NCBI GenBank assembly: GCA_948146395.1
Contig: OX411544.1
Location: 89,191,132 to 89,255,131, forward strand
Source: Fragum whitleyi
Taxonomy: Eukaryota; Mollusca; Bivalvia; Cardiida; Cardiidae
DNA length: 64,000 nucleotides
Direction of reading: 5' to 3'
Shown piece by piece: positions 19,765 to 31,559 of this stretch; within the stretch, counting starts at the first letter, position 1; each line of letters begins with the position of its first letter. A program made the translations under genes and the position numbers. Below the pieces are notes generated by a model. That model had not been told where the DNA came from. It did not search any database and was given only the letters and a program-made list of their open reading frames with translations.

Positions 19765-22700
19765 ATGGCGACAAAAACAGTTAAGGAACACTTATTTAAA
19801 GTTTTAGTGATCGGAGAATTCGGTGTGGGTAAGGTTTTTTTAAATGCCGATACTATGGCTTAACCCTTTTTCAGGTACCTGAGATGTAACCAGTCCTGCG
19901 TTGAGGATGAGAAAACGGTGCAAACAGTTTGTCTTTTATACCCCGCTTTGCATGTGTCCTAACGTGCAAAGCGGGGTATAATTGACAAACTGTTTGCACT
20001 GTTTTGTTATCCTGAACGCAGGAATATTTTCCGTGTAAGGTGTAGACAAAAATCAGTCTTATATTGCTGTCCGATATTTTGTTAAACACTAGATTTTTAC
20101 GGTTTTAATCTTTTAAGAACTTAAGTTGATTTGAATTTGAAAGATCACAAGCAAATGCATTTATAATAACTTTTACTGTACTGAATAATTCCTACTACAC
20201 CACAAAACAATTTGTTTTTATCAATTAAAGCTGGCTCGAAACGGGTTTTAACTTATGCAAAATTTGGTTTGAGCAGCCCAAAGAAATGTAATAGAAATTC
20301 ATCAGATCTTTTTAAATTGATTCGGTACAAAAAAAGTGTTTATATTTAGTTTAGTTTACAAAGAAACAAAAAGGGTATGCATATTGTCATATTTGATATA
20401 TAGTTGATAAAAGAACATGTATGTATACAGGTATTACTTAAACTATAAATAGAAACCGAAACTAGGTTAAGAATAGTGAATAATAATCTTGATAACTATT
20501 TTGCTGTTGACCGTAAATTCACCACATAGAATGTCGAGCGAAGGCTATTTCGGTAACGCGAAAATAAATGATTACTTCGATTGTACATGACATTTCCAAC
20601 AATTTCATATTTGTGACCCGTCACGTGAAAAGGGAACATATTGGTAGTGCATTTATAAAGTGCCTCACTATGGTCAGACTGCGCGTATTGAGCAGACTGA
20701 CTAGGATTAACACTTTAAGCATTTGCTGATTTTCTGAATCAAGAATGATAAATTTATCTCTCCGTTTAAGAATTTAGTAATGCGCTCTCCGGTTGATCTC
20801 TTCTTTCAAATATTTTCACGGAGTTTCTAGATGGTCCCTTTTTGCGTGACTTATCACAAATTCATACTCGTACTTATTTATCTTTCATCGTACACTACTA
20901 ACGCTCAATTGAGAATATTTCGCTGGCTCGGCGTGAAACAGTTGTAACTGCCTATAAAAATATAGGCAGTTATAACTGTTCCTCTGCTGAGCCAGCGATT
21001 CGTCGGTTTCCTTAAGTCACCTCTCCCGCGTTCAAGATTACTTATCGGTTGCGAGAAATTCCTAACTGATACGCGCATTACATAGGCCCTACGGTCCATT
21101 TCGTAATATACCAGCCCGATTAGCTCAGTTGGCAGAGCACCGGACTTCAAATCCCATTGAAGTTCGACCGCGTGGGTTCTATTCCCGGGCTGGTAAAACT
21201 AATAAAAACTAATTGTCTTTAGTATGAGACGTTAAACCGAGGTCCCGTGAGACGGTGCTTTACACCGAGCACGTGAAAGAACCATGTCGTATCTAAGCAA
21301 ACGTTTCATCATGTATCCTTGCACTATCCCCCGTAACAACTAGCCTAACCGTCTTCTGGAGGCGTCGCTCATATGGGCATGTGCTACGGTAGCAACGATG
21401 AATAAACAGAAATACACTTACTCGTAATATAGATTCTTATTTCTGTGGTACAGTTCAAAGACATCGTGAAACTCACATTCATTCCAATCAAAACCATTCT
21501 AAATCGCTCACTTAGCGCTCCACTCACTTAAGTGTTCTCGAACGCTGGTCTACCTTGGACGAAGGTCTGAACACGACACTTGTCATTTTGAAAGAAATAT
21601 TAAGAAAACATTTAAAATAGTTATAGACACAGTAAAGACTTAACTCAATTTGCTCGGACCACCGACTGATCCGAATCGTTATTTGTCCCATATGTATCAT
21701 TTAAGAAAGCAAAGGGTTCTGACGCCATTTTTCCATGGGAATCAAGTTGAGTGTAGAGCCCTTAATTTGTGAAGATGCATGTATGTTTAGTCGATTTATT
21801 GGTGTATGTTGGCTTTTTTATCTTGTGGAATATGTCAAAGAATGTCCTTTGGTTATTATTGGGTCATACTTTAGTTAAATTAAGCTTTCAATTGCATTTA
21901 ACAAGGTCATATCATGAGATGCATTTCTATGTTACTAACCTACTACGGTCATTTCGCGGTTACTAGTCCATAAATATAAGTGCAACCTCAATTTCTTCAA
22001 ATATTTCCTAAATGGATAATTGGACAAAGCGGAAGGAAAGACTACCTTTATGCGATGTCATAACTTGGGTCGTCAGTCCGATCCCCAGCTCGACCGAAAT
22101 TCCATCGACATTAGATAAAAGTCGTGACACGCGTCCAGAGCTACAATTAGAGGGGGTATTTTGGTTTTCAAATTAAAATATTTCACAAGGCCCCGCTTTA
22201 ATCCTATTTTTTGGTTCTCATTGGAATCGTCTCATTGAGACGATTCAAATGAGTACCCACAACATAGGGTTTCATTTGGCAGTAAAGATTTTAGAATAAA
22301 GTTAACCCATCTTATCTGTACCTATGACGTCATTTGTCTCTCGCTCTTGGGCATATGACAAGAAGTACGCCTAACTGGAAGGAACAGCTGGTGACACGGA
22401 TGCCATGTTGCGGTTGTACTAGAGAAAGGAATAGCGATGGCCTGTGTAGATGCACAAGTCGCCGCGAATATATTGTCTGAGGTTCGATCCTTTATTACAA
22501 CTGACGGATAAATCCAATTACAATAGTTACAATAATAAACAAACACGTATCTAATAAACAGCGTAACGTCAAGACAACACAGATGTAAAATATGGAAATG
22601 TATACAAGACGCGGGAAAGACGAAACGACGTTAACGTAACGCGGGAACAACATACAGACGTTGACGTGTCCACAAAATTTATAAATTAATAAATTAAGTA

Positions 22701-25700
22701 AACTTGGACTCATGAGATATTTTTTGTACTGCGACCCGATTGCATAACACAAATTTAGTGGTAACCCCGGGTTTAACCGTTATATCTATATGGTTCACTC
22801 CGAGATTACCACTAAACTTTTGTGATGCAATCGGACCTGTATGTTTAACTCTCGAATGCCTTCTCTGACGGCCTAATTTCAAAAATCCGACAAGAATATG
22901 ACTGTTAAAACTTGTGACCAGTTACGCAAAAATCAAACGAGACCATCTGGGAATTCCGTAAAATGAATGTTTGAAAAAGAGTTTGAATCAAGTACAGGTC
23001 GTAGTTAAAACATCTTTCAGGGGAAGGTAGATTGACCATTCTAGAATCAGAAAATGAGCAAAGTGCGAGAAGGTTCTATCTTAATAAGACTTATCTAACT
23101 TAGGTTCGACACCTTTACGCACTATCCAGATGGTCTCTTTTCGCTTAGCTCGTCGCATTTCTGTACCAAAGTATGGTGCTAACAAACCTACCTACAGTCA
23201 ACAACATCGTGAAATTGACATAGAATGAAATTGAATGAGAGTGCGGAGCATGTTTTGAGTGAAATTAAAGGAAGGTAATCCAATATCGCTCATTTTGTTC
23301 ACTCCCTAATTGAAATATGCATACACGTTCTGTAAATAGCTTCATATTTCTTCAAGAACCGATCAGACGCTGATAATTTCAATTATTTCAGTTAAATCGC
23401 TCTTTTTCTAGCTATATTTATTTTGAATGATGTTGTTGGTCTTATCTTTTTGGTATCTTTGTGTAGCGTTTTTGAATGGTTTCAATGAGTATTTTGATTG
23501 AATTAATTGAGCGCTGAGCGAGCGATTTAGAATGGTTTTCAATTAGATGAATGTCAATTAACTAACTGTATCATCTTGTTATCCATCTCCCATTCTTTAG
23601 AACAAAATGTGGCATTGCTTTTTATGACCCATTAAAAATGCCGTGAACACTGGCCAGAACCAAAACGTAAATGATTGTGATTATTTGAAATGTATTCAAT
23701 TTCTTTCACTCACATTTTTCCCATTTCAGGCAAAACTTCAATAATAAGGAGATACGTAGAAGGTAATTTTATTTTCAAGTTATGATATCAAGCTGTTAAA
23801 AATGAAACAGACTAAAACACGAAAGGCGAAATCACACTGTTTGAGTTGGTAGAAAAAAAGCTCCAAACAGGTGTATTGTATTGTATTGTATTGTATCGTT
23901 TCATATTTTCTAAATGACATCAAGATTTTATATTACTTTTCAACACGCGGCAGCCAAAAACGTCCACTCTCAGTGCAATTTTGTATGTGTATGTGACAAG
24001 GTCCTTTTCGGAAGGCATGTCCCATCTCCGACGGCGCTTTTTTTTCGTCTATTTGGATACCTAAAACTTAAAATCATAATGAATATACATAAACGGTTTA
24101 GGTACTGATATGCTATCAAAGAGGGTCTACATGCATAATGTTACTCTTTGATTCATAGTACATGCACTATCTTTAATTTTTGTGACGACAGTAACGTTAG
24201 GTGCTAATGTAATTTGGCAATGCTAGAGACAGGGGCCCATTTTACAAATCTTTTACGACAAAAATAATCGTAAGTCAAAATGATAAATCGTACCTGGTGT
24301 TCTCATTCACAGTTAGATTCTGTCTTGCATTTTCTCATTGGAATCGTCTTCAGAAGACGATTCCGATGAGATAATGCATGAGGGAATTTTATATTTAGTT
24401 ACTACTGTAGAAGCAACTTTAATTTTTGTCTTACACAAAAAATGATCGTGTGATGTTTAGTAAAACGGGCCCTTGGATATAGAGCCATATGCGTTGCGGA
24501 CTGAGCTACCAGCTCGGTCGGAATATAGAAAATTAACGAAAATACCGGTATGATATTTATTTTTGCAGGTTATTTTACGCCGAACTACAAGTTAACGATC
24601 GGTGTCGACTTCGCTCTAAAGGCACTGGAGTGGGCACCTGACGTTAAAGTGAATCTACAACTATGGTAAGTTGGTGGTTGGGAGCTTTTCAAAGACTGAA
24701 CTCAACATTGATGCAGGGTTTTCCCTCTATGTTCAAAACTGTGGGTCATTTTGCCACATTATGACCCCTTTTAAACTAGATAAAGAATGTTTCTTTGACA
24801 ATTTTGGGGGTCATTTGAAAAAAAGGGGGCCCAAATTCAAGGAAACAGGGGGTCATTGAAAACCCTGATTGATGTAAGAGCCTATATAAGCAAATGTTAC
24901 AACAGCGTTGCTTTTAGACCTCGAATTCTTCAAAAATTACCTATCATAGAAACTTCTGACCAATAATTAGGGCACCAACTTGGTTAATTATTTCTGAGGA
25001 TTCAGACAGGAATTCCAATTTTAAATATTATATAATTTAATTTAAGTTGTGAACATTAAGTTTCGTGCATTCTGAATGGATGAAAAGTTGCTTTTATTCC
25101 TCAATGAAAACAATTTTGTGTTGGCAGCTATTTTGTAAGCGTGCGCACAAAGTATGCCCATTGCAAATCTGTTTCTTAATTAATAAATCTGTACAGTTTT
25201 GCTTCGATATATTAAACTATAAGATGAGAGCTAATTTATTGATTTCATGGGAAATGAAACTAAAAAGTAAAAACCTAATCACTTTCATGTATGAATCCGA
25301 GTCACGTATTCATAAAGTTTGATTATGGTTTAAGTCTCAAACCTCCAAGAAATCAACACATACTTTTATTAAATATTGAACATGTTCGAACTAACAGTAT
25401 TTCCTAAAATCGAGGGCTCTCAAAAAATATACATTTTGAGTCCATGTTAAAATGCGTTTTGAATAGTTTTCATTCGTAAAACTAATTTTCCTGATATGAT
25501 ATTTTATTTTCCGTTAACATTTTATAGTCCGTATAAATGAAATTCATGAATTAGCAAGTTATATTCGAACTTTTTCATATTCAAATATCACTTGTAATCC
25601 TTATACATTTTTCACCCTTTCTTGTTTTTCTCCCTTCAGGGATATAGCAGGCCACGAGCGATTTGGACACATGACAAGGGTATATTACAAATATGCGTAA

Positions 25701-28700
25701 GTATTATATAACAAGTTCGGAGACAAGTTTTAGTGAAAATTAGCATTTATCTTATAAATATCCGTATGATAATATCCCGTATGATATTTTTTATGTTATC
25801 ACATGGTTATTTTTAGAACAATGATATAATACGGTAATTTTTAGAAACTTGCATTTCTGTTAGAAACATCGACGAAAACAAGGCAAATAGAAGTTATAAG
25901 ATAGATATAATACGTACTCAGTGTATTGTATGAAAAAAATATCTAACTCGGTTGTGAAACTTGATAATTGTCAGAGCCTCGACACTTATCAATTCTCCCA
26001 ACCTCGTTAGATATTTTTTTTACACAAAACACTAAGTACGTATTATATATCTACCATTAAGCAATTTCTTAGGGCATTCCTATAAAATAACAAGTTTGTA
26101 TTTCGAAAGCTTCGATTAATTCCATAAGTAAAACACTCCATTTTATCAATGCCGCCGTCATATCTCAGTTGGTAGCGCGTTGGACTGCAATCTAGAGGTC
26201 CTTGGTTCGATCCTCAACGGCGGCACTCATTCTTTCCGCCTACTAGTATTTGTCTCTCACCAATGGGTTGATGTTCTTGGACCTATGTGAGATAGCAGCT
26301 GAAGACAAGGAAAAGATATGATGGTAGTACTGGTGAGAGAAATACCAGGAATCGATTTTTGGGTTCTCCAGCCGTCGCGATATAACCAAAATATTGTTGA
26401 AAGCGGCGTAAAACCCCATTAAAAAGAACAAACGAACAAACAATTTCAATAATAATGTCTAGGATCGAAGAATCCAGCCATAAATTGTCGTTTGGCGATC
26501 TCGTAACTTAAGCATAACTAAGCTTGGGTTTGAAGTCTTTATTCATGTATAACATCAACGTTCTGAATCCGAAGTTTTTCGATTGTTTTCGGACTTAACA
26601 AAGTTATCTTTAAATTATAAAGCTGGTAAATCTTATATGTTCCAGCGTCTGTACAACATTGTTGGTTGATAAATTTCATCATTTCATTATTCAAATCTCT
26701 GTGCCTATAAATGATATACGATTATGTCGTATTTGATTTCAGGATAGCAGCCATTATAGTATTTGATCTGTCAAGGTAAGTATGTTTGAATATATCTTTA
26801 GAAATACAAATCCATTCAATTACAAAATTTCATCTTACATTATGTTATTGGGGAAAGGCATTATCAGTATAACTTTTTAACACATATTTGTTATGAAACA
26901 ATCCTTTCATATGCTAGTAAATCTTATAAAATATATCAATCAATTTATTTGGGCAAAGAAAAATTGTTTTGGAATTGATATGAGCATTATATTCAGTTTT
27001 TTCCCTAATATTCGACACCACTAGTGGTCTAAATGTACACAAAATATTGAAACATAGGAACGACATGAGTAAATTCAAAATGCAGTCCATTTAATTAGCA
27101 AAACAGGAATAAATATGATATTCACAAAAATGGCAAAACCGAATAAAGGTTGAATTGAAATGGTCATCAGAAGAATATTACATAGATCGCTCAGTTGACA
27201 AGAATTTATATATACTTGTTTTCGCCTTTCCAATTTCTGTCTATAGGTGTGTTTTCATGGAGAAATATTTTTTTATCGGTTGTATGTATTTTGTTAGAAA
27301 TAATTATTGTTTTTGTCATTTTTAGGCCAGCCACGTTCGATTCAATACCAAAGGTAGGTAAATAGATGACGAAAACTTCGTGATGAAATGTATAGTGGTG
27401 CTTTTAATTATTGACTTGTCAAGGTATTCGAAATAGATAAATTCATTATATGTAAGCGTTATGTGTCGCTTGCACTCTACACAAAAAATATTATCAGAAA
27501 TTTCATTTCCAGCTGTCCAAGCCAATCAATTAGGAGATGAAGAGAGTATTTGTTAATTTCATAGAGGCATGAAACCTAAATGAGGGTGAAAAGGTTTTTT
27601 AGTTTCATAATTTTACGAAATCAACAAATTCTTTCTTCATATCAAATGATTAAATTTCTTGAAGCAAAAATATAAAGATTTACCCTCAAATACATGGATT
27701 GTTAATGGGAAAATTTTCCTCGGAAGCTTAAAAAAAGTTTCGCAATCATAATTGCTTTTAGTGAATAATGAAACCAATTTTTTAGCCAATAGAATGCATT
27801 AATCTTGGTTTACACGAATAGAATAAAATTGTAAGGCGATAAACGTACGTTAAAGTGATAATATAAACGTACAAACACTTACTTTTCCAAAGTTCTTTTC
27901 TAAGAAACTAAGAAAAAAATGATAATGATGATAATGATCCTAATAAATGTTTTAAAATGTAACTGTTATCATTTTGGAATGTGGTTAACATTTCAAACAA
28001 TTTGAAACGTGCGGAAGTGCAAACATTGAGCAGCATTTATAGCCAGCCAGGTTATTATATATATATATAAAAAAATAGGGTTACCTGATGGTGTATAGAT
28101 ACTTTGAGACATTATCTTTCTACAAGAACGCTTAGTGAAGAGTGAAGACTCTGGTCAGACTGTGCGGATGCGGAGGCTGATCATAGTCTTTGCTTTGTGT
28201 ATATTAGAAAGTGTTTGAAATCTCACGCACAGCCTCATTTGTAAACAATGGTATTTAATATTTCCTTTCAGTGGTTAAACGATGTCAATTCTAAAGTTAT
28301 GTTAGCCAATGAGGAACCCGTCCCAGTTATGTTGTTAGCCAATAAGGTTTGTTGATTGACCGTTAAAGTGAATTGATAGATTTTGAATTGCAAATTTTCT
28401 TATTTCATGCACAGTTCCCTTTTAACACCATACAAAGATTAAACTAGGGGGCCAAAGAGGGCCTGTATTGCTCCACTGGCTTTAACATCTCTAATTTTTC
28501 ATTAAAAATGTACTTTTACTGAAAGAATCTCTTTGAAATAATCTCTTAAGAACTATTTAATAATGATTTACTGGGTCTGGTTTGCACATTGCACCAAAAT
28601 ATTCTGCATACCCATCTTATTATAAACATTAATGTGATTGCAGTAAGTAGACCATTCATTAGTAAAACAATTAAAGGGAAATTTATGGAGCACGTATACC

Positions 28701-30790
28701 AAGATTCAATGAAATTAGTCCCATTGATTGGGAGGGGAAGATTTTTTTGTGATTTTAAAGTGAAAATTGGCCCCGCCCTGTCATACCAACACCTATGGGC
28801 CCATAATAAAATAACGACCAATTTATGAAAAAGTGCACCTAAGGAATTTTCCTGCCCAGTTTAATTAAAATTGATCCAAAAGAGAGGGGAGGAGAAGAAT
28901 TTTAAAGATTAAAATGTGAAAAATAGCCTCGCCCTACCATGCATTCATTTCGGGTGCAAATAAAGTTTCTGAAAAAATGGAGTCAAGGGTCACCCACGTA
29001 ACATTCATGCAAAGTCTTGATGAGATTGGCCCAATGGTCTGTGGAGGAAAAGAACTCTTATTTTTTAAATATTTTCAAGTGAAAAATGCCCCGCCCTACC
29101 ACGCCGAATTTTGGGGGATCAATCAAAATTTCTTGTACAATTTAGTAAAGGGTCACCCGAGGAATATTCATGCAAAGCTTAATTGAAAACGAGCCTATGA
29201 TTTGGGAGAAGAAATGTTTTAAAGATTTTCAAGAGAAAAAATGCTACGCCCTTTCACGCCCATAATTTTGGTCCAATCAAAATTTCATTACTTAAAAAAC
29301 GTTGCGGATCTTTAATAGGTCTACTACGTTCATTTCTAATTTTCAGTGTGATGTAGAGGACGCAGAATTAGATTCCAAGCGTTTAGATGATTTCTGTAAA
29401 ACTAATAATTTAATTGGTTGGTTCCCGACATCTGCAAAAGACAATATAAATATAGGTAACATTAATATATTTACTTCTTTCTGAGGAAAAAAGATTTTTT
29501 GATACTCTATGAAAAGTTTATTTTTGAAAAAAAAATGTTCGTTTCTCTGTCAGAAACCTGTAGCTAAAATGAATAATGTCTTTTTCGACCTCGATGATGT
29601 AGCATGGTGGCATAGAAGTGGTACATATAACCAGATAAATCAACGCGAAATAGAAGTGGATATCATGTTAGCTTTCATGATAGCTTAAGTTTTGTCAGCC
29701 TACTATAGGAAAGAACATCGTGAAATTGTCGAGATGAATGATTTTGGACTGAATTTGGAATGAAAATGAATAAGTGTGTAGATTGAGTTTTGAGTGAAAT
29801 TCAAGGGAGGTAACCAAATATCGTTAATATTGTTCAAGATGAACAAAATTAACGATATTTATTACTTCCCTTTAATAAATATGAATACAGGTTTAATTAA
29901 TAGCTTTCTGTGTCTTCATGCCTACAAAATTCAATTAAGTCAGTGAAATCGTGGATTCTTTCTAGCGCTTTTTGATTTAAATGTAGTTATTGATTTTATC
30001 ATTTTGAGTGATTTTACCGTGTTTTTGAACAGTCTGAGTGAGTATTTGTAATGAATGAATGGAGCGCTGAGTGAGCAATTTTGAATTGTTTTGATCGGAT
30101 TGACAGTCAATTTCACGGTTTTCTTAACTGTACAATAATACTACATTAAATCAACATGAATTATGTTGAGTTTCCTGCTCTTTAATTACAATCTCTTGCA
30201 TGCACCTCACACCAAATAATTCAGGTATTTGTCTTTTTGAAAAAAAAAGAAAAAAAAAAAAAATCACGGGCGGACGATGCTCCTAAGAAAAACCCATATG
30301 TTTTCTGGGAGTTGGTGCACGGGCCATGTATATGAAATTATGTACCGGATTGCGATTCAAAAGACAATAATTCCTTTGCATTATATCAATTGTCCTGCCA
30401 GGCAATTTGTCAGGACAGAAAAAGTATTGTGATAATATAAAATGCTAGTTAGACTTATCACTAGAAAAGTTCAAAACAAAACAAAAAAACAATATCATTT
30501 TATTCATGATAATCAAGAAGTTATTGATGGCAGTTCAATGCCACCATAATGCAGAGCAAATAGAATACTCGTACTAGATCTTTCTTTTCTCCACAGACGA
30601 TTGTATGAAACTTCTAGTTGAAGAGATTTTAGCGTTACCATCAGAGAGCGAGCAGCCCCCGGACCATATATCAATACCAAGTCAATCTTTAGACTGGGAC
30701 TTCGACGAAGCAGATCGGGACCATTCGCCCTTTGATTCGCCGTTAGATAAAGACAAACAAAACAAAAAACAGTCTCAATGTTGCACGTGA
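19765..30790 (+). CDS. RAB32: Rab32/Rab38-type small GTPase, complete, nine exons, 229 aa
   Basis: Rab32/38 GTPases direct cargo to lysosome-related organelles (pigment granules) and act on mitochondria-associated membranes. Exons: 19765-19828, 23730-23762, 24569-24665, 25640-25696, 26743-26775, 27326-27353, 28272-28346, 29347-29455, 30597-30790; all have GT/AG borders and consistent phase. Seen in order: EHLFKVLVIGEFGVGKTSII (P-loop, residues 8-27), LTIGVDFALK (switch I Thr), WDIAGHERFGHMTRVYYK (switch II), IVFDLSR, LLANKCDV (NKxD), GWFPTSAKDNINI (SAK) and a C-terminal SQCCT with two cysteines for geranylgeranylation. The 'GVDFALK' and 'FGxMTRVYY' motifs are Rab32/38 hallmarks. Oddity: residue 70 is His where Rab proteins have catalytic Gln. 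The short acidic tail before CC is normal for the family. The start is the first ATG, preceded by the CACGTG box. Confidence 0.95.
19900..20045. mobile_element. MITE family E, copy 1
   Basis: GGTGCAAACAGTTTGTCTTT and TATACCCCGCTTTGCA are mirrored by TGCAAAGCGGGGTATAA and TTGACAAACTGTTTGCAC, followed by TGTTTTGTTATCCTGAACGC. Other copies: 34330-34450, 41375-41455, 44983-45100, 48830-48955 and 63356-63530. It lies in intron 1 of the Rab32-like gene. Confidence 0.85.
20606..20872. mobile_element. MITE family M (TIR ATTTGTGACCCGTCACGTGA)
   Basis: Left ATTTGTGACCCGTCACGTGA plus AAAGGGAACAT is inverted against right TGGTCCCTTTTTGCGTGACT plus TATCACAAAT. The interior hairpin is TGGTCAGACTGCGC. Relatives: 22905-23165, 30815-31425 (interrupted by family F) and 52180-52440. 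Confidence 0.75.
20921..20997. repeat. Hairpin MITE, GTAACTGCCTATA type
   Basis: CGCTGGCTCGGCGTGAAACA plus GTTGTAACTGCCTATA, then TATAGGCAGTTATAACTGTT plus CCTCTGCTGAGCCAGCG. Same layout as 2560-2632. Confidence 0.8.
21111..21417 (+). mobile_element. tRNA-derived SINE (family 1), copy 2
   Basis: The head CCAGCCCGATTAGCTCAGTT pairs with CGGGCTGG after the B box; the body and tail match 17844-18135 (ends AATAAACAGAAATACACT). A clear target duplication was not found. 21418-22210 holds no recognised feature apart from intron sequence. Confidence 0.85.
22214..22277. repeat. Hairpin family D, copy
   Basis: TTCTCATTGGAATCGTCTCA / TGAGACGATTCAAATGAGTA then CCCACAACATAGGGTTTCAT. Same family as 16925 and 61825. 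Confidence 0.7.
22733..22843. mobile_element. ~110-bp TIR element CCGATTGCATAACACAAA
   Basis: CCCGATTGCATAACACAAAT plus TTAGTGGTAA is inverted against TTACCACTAAACTTTTGTGA plus TGCAATCGG. No second copy in the window. Confidence 0.65.
22905..23165. mobile_element. MITE family M, diverged copy
   Basis: CTTGTGACCAGTTACGCAAA at the left, GATTGACCATTCTAGAATCA inside and CAGATGGTCTCTTTTCGCTT at the right parallel the copy at 52180-52440. Confidence 0.6.
23194..23580 (+). mobile_element. MITE family F, copy 1
   Basis: Starts ACAGTCAACAACATCGTGAA plus ATTGACA; the interior has GGAAGGTAATCCAATATCGC, AACCGATCAGACGCT and GAGCGCTGAGCGAGCGATTT; it ends GAATGTCAATTAACTAACTG. The central hairpin seen in other copies is partly deleted here. 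Confidence 0.75.
23871..23897. repeat. (GTATT)n microsatellite
   Basis: GTATT is repeated about five times (TGTATTGTATTGTATTGTAT). Confidence 0.85.
24232..24473. mobile_element. MITE with TIR GGGCCCRTTTTAC, containing a nested hairpin
   Basis: Left GGGGCCCATTTTACAAATCT and right AGTAAAACGGGCCC are inverted. A family D hairpin (24326-24388, CTCATTGGAATCGTCTTCAG) sits in the middle. A related right end occurs at 32136-32200. Confidence 0.7.
25738..26055 (+). mobile_element. Hairpin element, family A, copy 3
   Basis: TTATCTTATAAATATCCGTA, CCCGTATGATATTTTTTATG and the arms TGTATGAAAAAAATATCTAA / GTTAGATATTTTTTTTACAC. It starts about 40 bp after Rab32-like exon 25640-25696. Confidence 0.8.
26151..26441 (+). 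mobile_element. tRNA-derived SINE (family 2), copy 1
   Basis: The first 74 bases look like a tRNA (GCCGCCG...CGGCGGC acceptor pairing, ATATCTCAGTTGGTAGCGC, GGTTCGATCC) with a GCA anticodon position, but the anticodon stem does not pair. The non-tRNA body (CCTATGTGAGATAGCAGCTG, AAATACCAGGAATCG, AAAGCGGCGTAAAACCCC) is shared with 62180-62440. Confidence 0.8.
28040..28243. mobile_element. MITE family N, copy in Rab32-like intron 6
   Basis: Contains GTTACCTGATGGTGTATAGA, AGTGAAGACTCTGGTCAGAC, TGTGCGGATGCGGAGGCTGA and the end GAAATCTCACGCACAGCCTC. It ends about 30 bp before exon 28272-28346. Confidence 0.65.
28441..29285 (+). repeat. Degenerate tandem array 'GGGCCAAAGAGGGCC'
   Basis: It opens GGGGGCCAAAGAGGGCCTGT and ATTGCTCC, then repeats a ~130-160-bp unit with 'CCCGCCCTA(C)CACGC', 'TTCATGCAAAG' and 'GGGAGGRGAAG'. 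It lies in intron 7 of the Rab32-like gene. The short open frames in it are not genes. Confidence 0.65.
29703..30131 (+). mobile_element. MITE family F, copy 2
   Basis: AAGAACATCGTGAAATTGTC at the start; central hairpin ATCGTTAATATTGTTCAAGA/TGAACAAAATTAACGATATT; GGAGCGCTGAGTGAGC; the end is GACAGTCAATTTCACGG plus TTTTCTTAACTGTA. Confidence 0.85.
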
Positions 30791-30814
30791 ACCATGACTA
30801 GAATTATATATTTG

Positions 30815-31425
30815 TGATCCGTCATACGAAAAGGGATCATCTGGGTGGTACGTAAGTGCCAAATCCTTGTCATACTTCGCGAAGTGCTATGACTACAGTT
30901 AACAACACCGTGAAATTGACAAGGTTTATGAATTTCGAATGGTTATGGAATGAAATTGAAGAGTGAGATGAGTGAGGTTTGTGTAAAATAAAAGGGGAGG
31001 TAATCCAATATCGCTAATTTTGTTCAAGTTGAACAAAATTAGTGATATGAATTACCTCACTTTAAAAACATATGCATACAAGTTCCGAAAATACCTTACC
31101 ATTTCTTCAAAAACCAATCAGACGCTCAAAATTCCAGTTAAATCACCGTTTTTTAAGCTATATTTTTTTAATGAAGTTGTTGATCTTATCTCTTTAGTGA
31201 TTTTGGAGCGTTCATAAATGGTTTGAGTGGGTGTTTGGAATGAATGAATGGAGCGATCGGTGAGTGAATTAGAATGGTTTTGATTGAGATGAATGTCAAT
31301 TTCACGATGTAAATAACTGTATTCTAACCTTCTGTATATGAATTTTCGACATAAATCAATGTCTTTTTGAATATTGATTTACGGAGTTCATATATGATCC
31401 TTTTTTGTGTGACAGGTCGCATAAA
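30815..31425. mobile_element. MITE family M interrupted by MITE family F (30895-31321)
   Basis: The outer element has ATTTGTGATCCGTCATACGA and AAAGGGATCAT at the left and ATGATCCTTTTTTGTGTGAC at the right. The inner family F copy runs from ACAGTTAACAACACCGTGAA to GTCAATTTCACGATGTAAAT plus AACTGTA, with hairpin TCGCTAATTTTGTTCAAGTT/GAACAAAATTAGTGATATGA. The nesting gives relative age: M older than F here. It begins 25 bp after the Rab32-like stop codon. Confidence 0.8.
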
Positions 31426-31559
31426 TAATTTAATTTTCATTTCGACCACTAAAAATAACAAGCTTCTGTTCGGCAGACAAATTAGTTTTTAGATATCAAA
31501 TGAAAACAATTCTGATACTCATTGTTAACTTACTAGTCATGAAACATAATCTTAAACTT

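Noticed and set aside
26151..26224. A functional tRNA-Cys (GCA) gene
   Set aside because: Acceptor and T arms look right but the anticodon stem does not pair, and the same tRNA head with the same non-tRNA body occurs at 62180-62440; it is a SINE head.
28546..28828. Overlapping ~80-90-codon ORFs on both strands
   Set aside because: They fall in a degenerate tandem repeat within the Rab32-like intron and show no conserved motifs.
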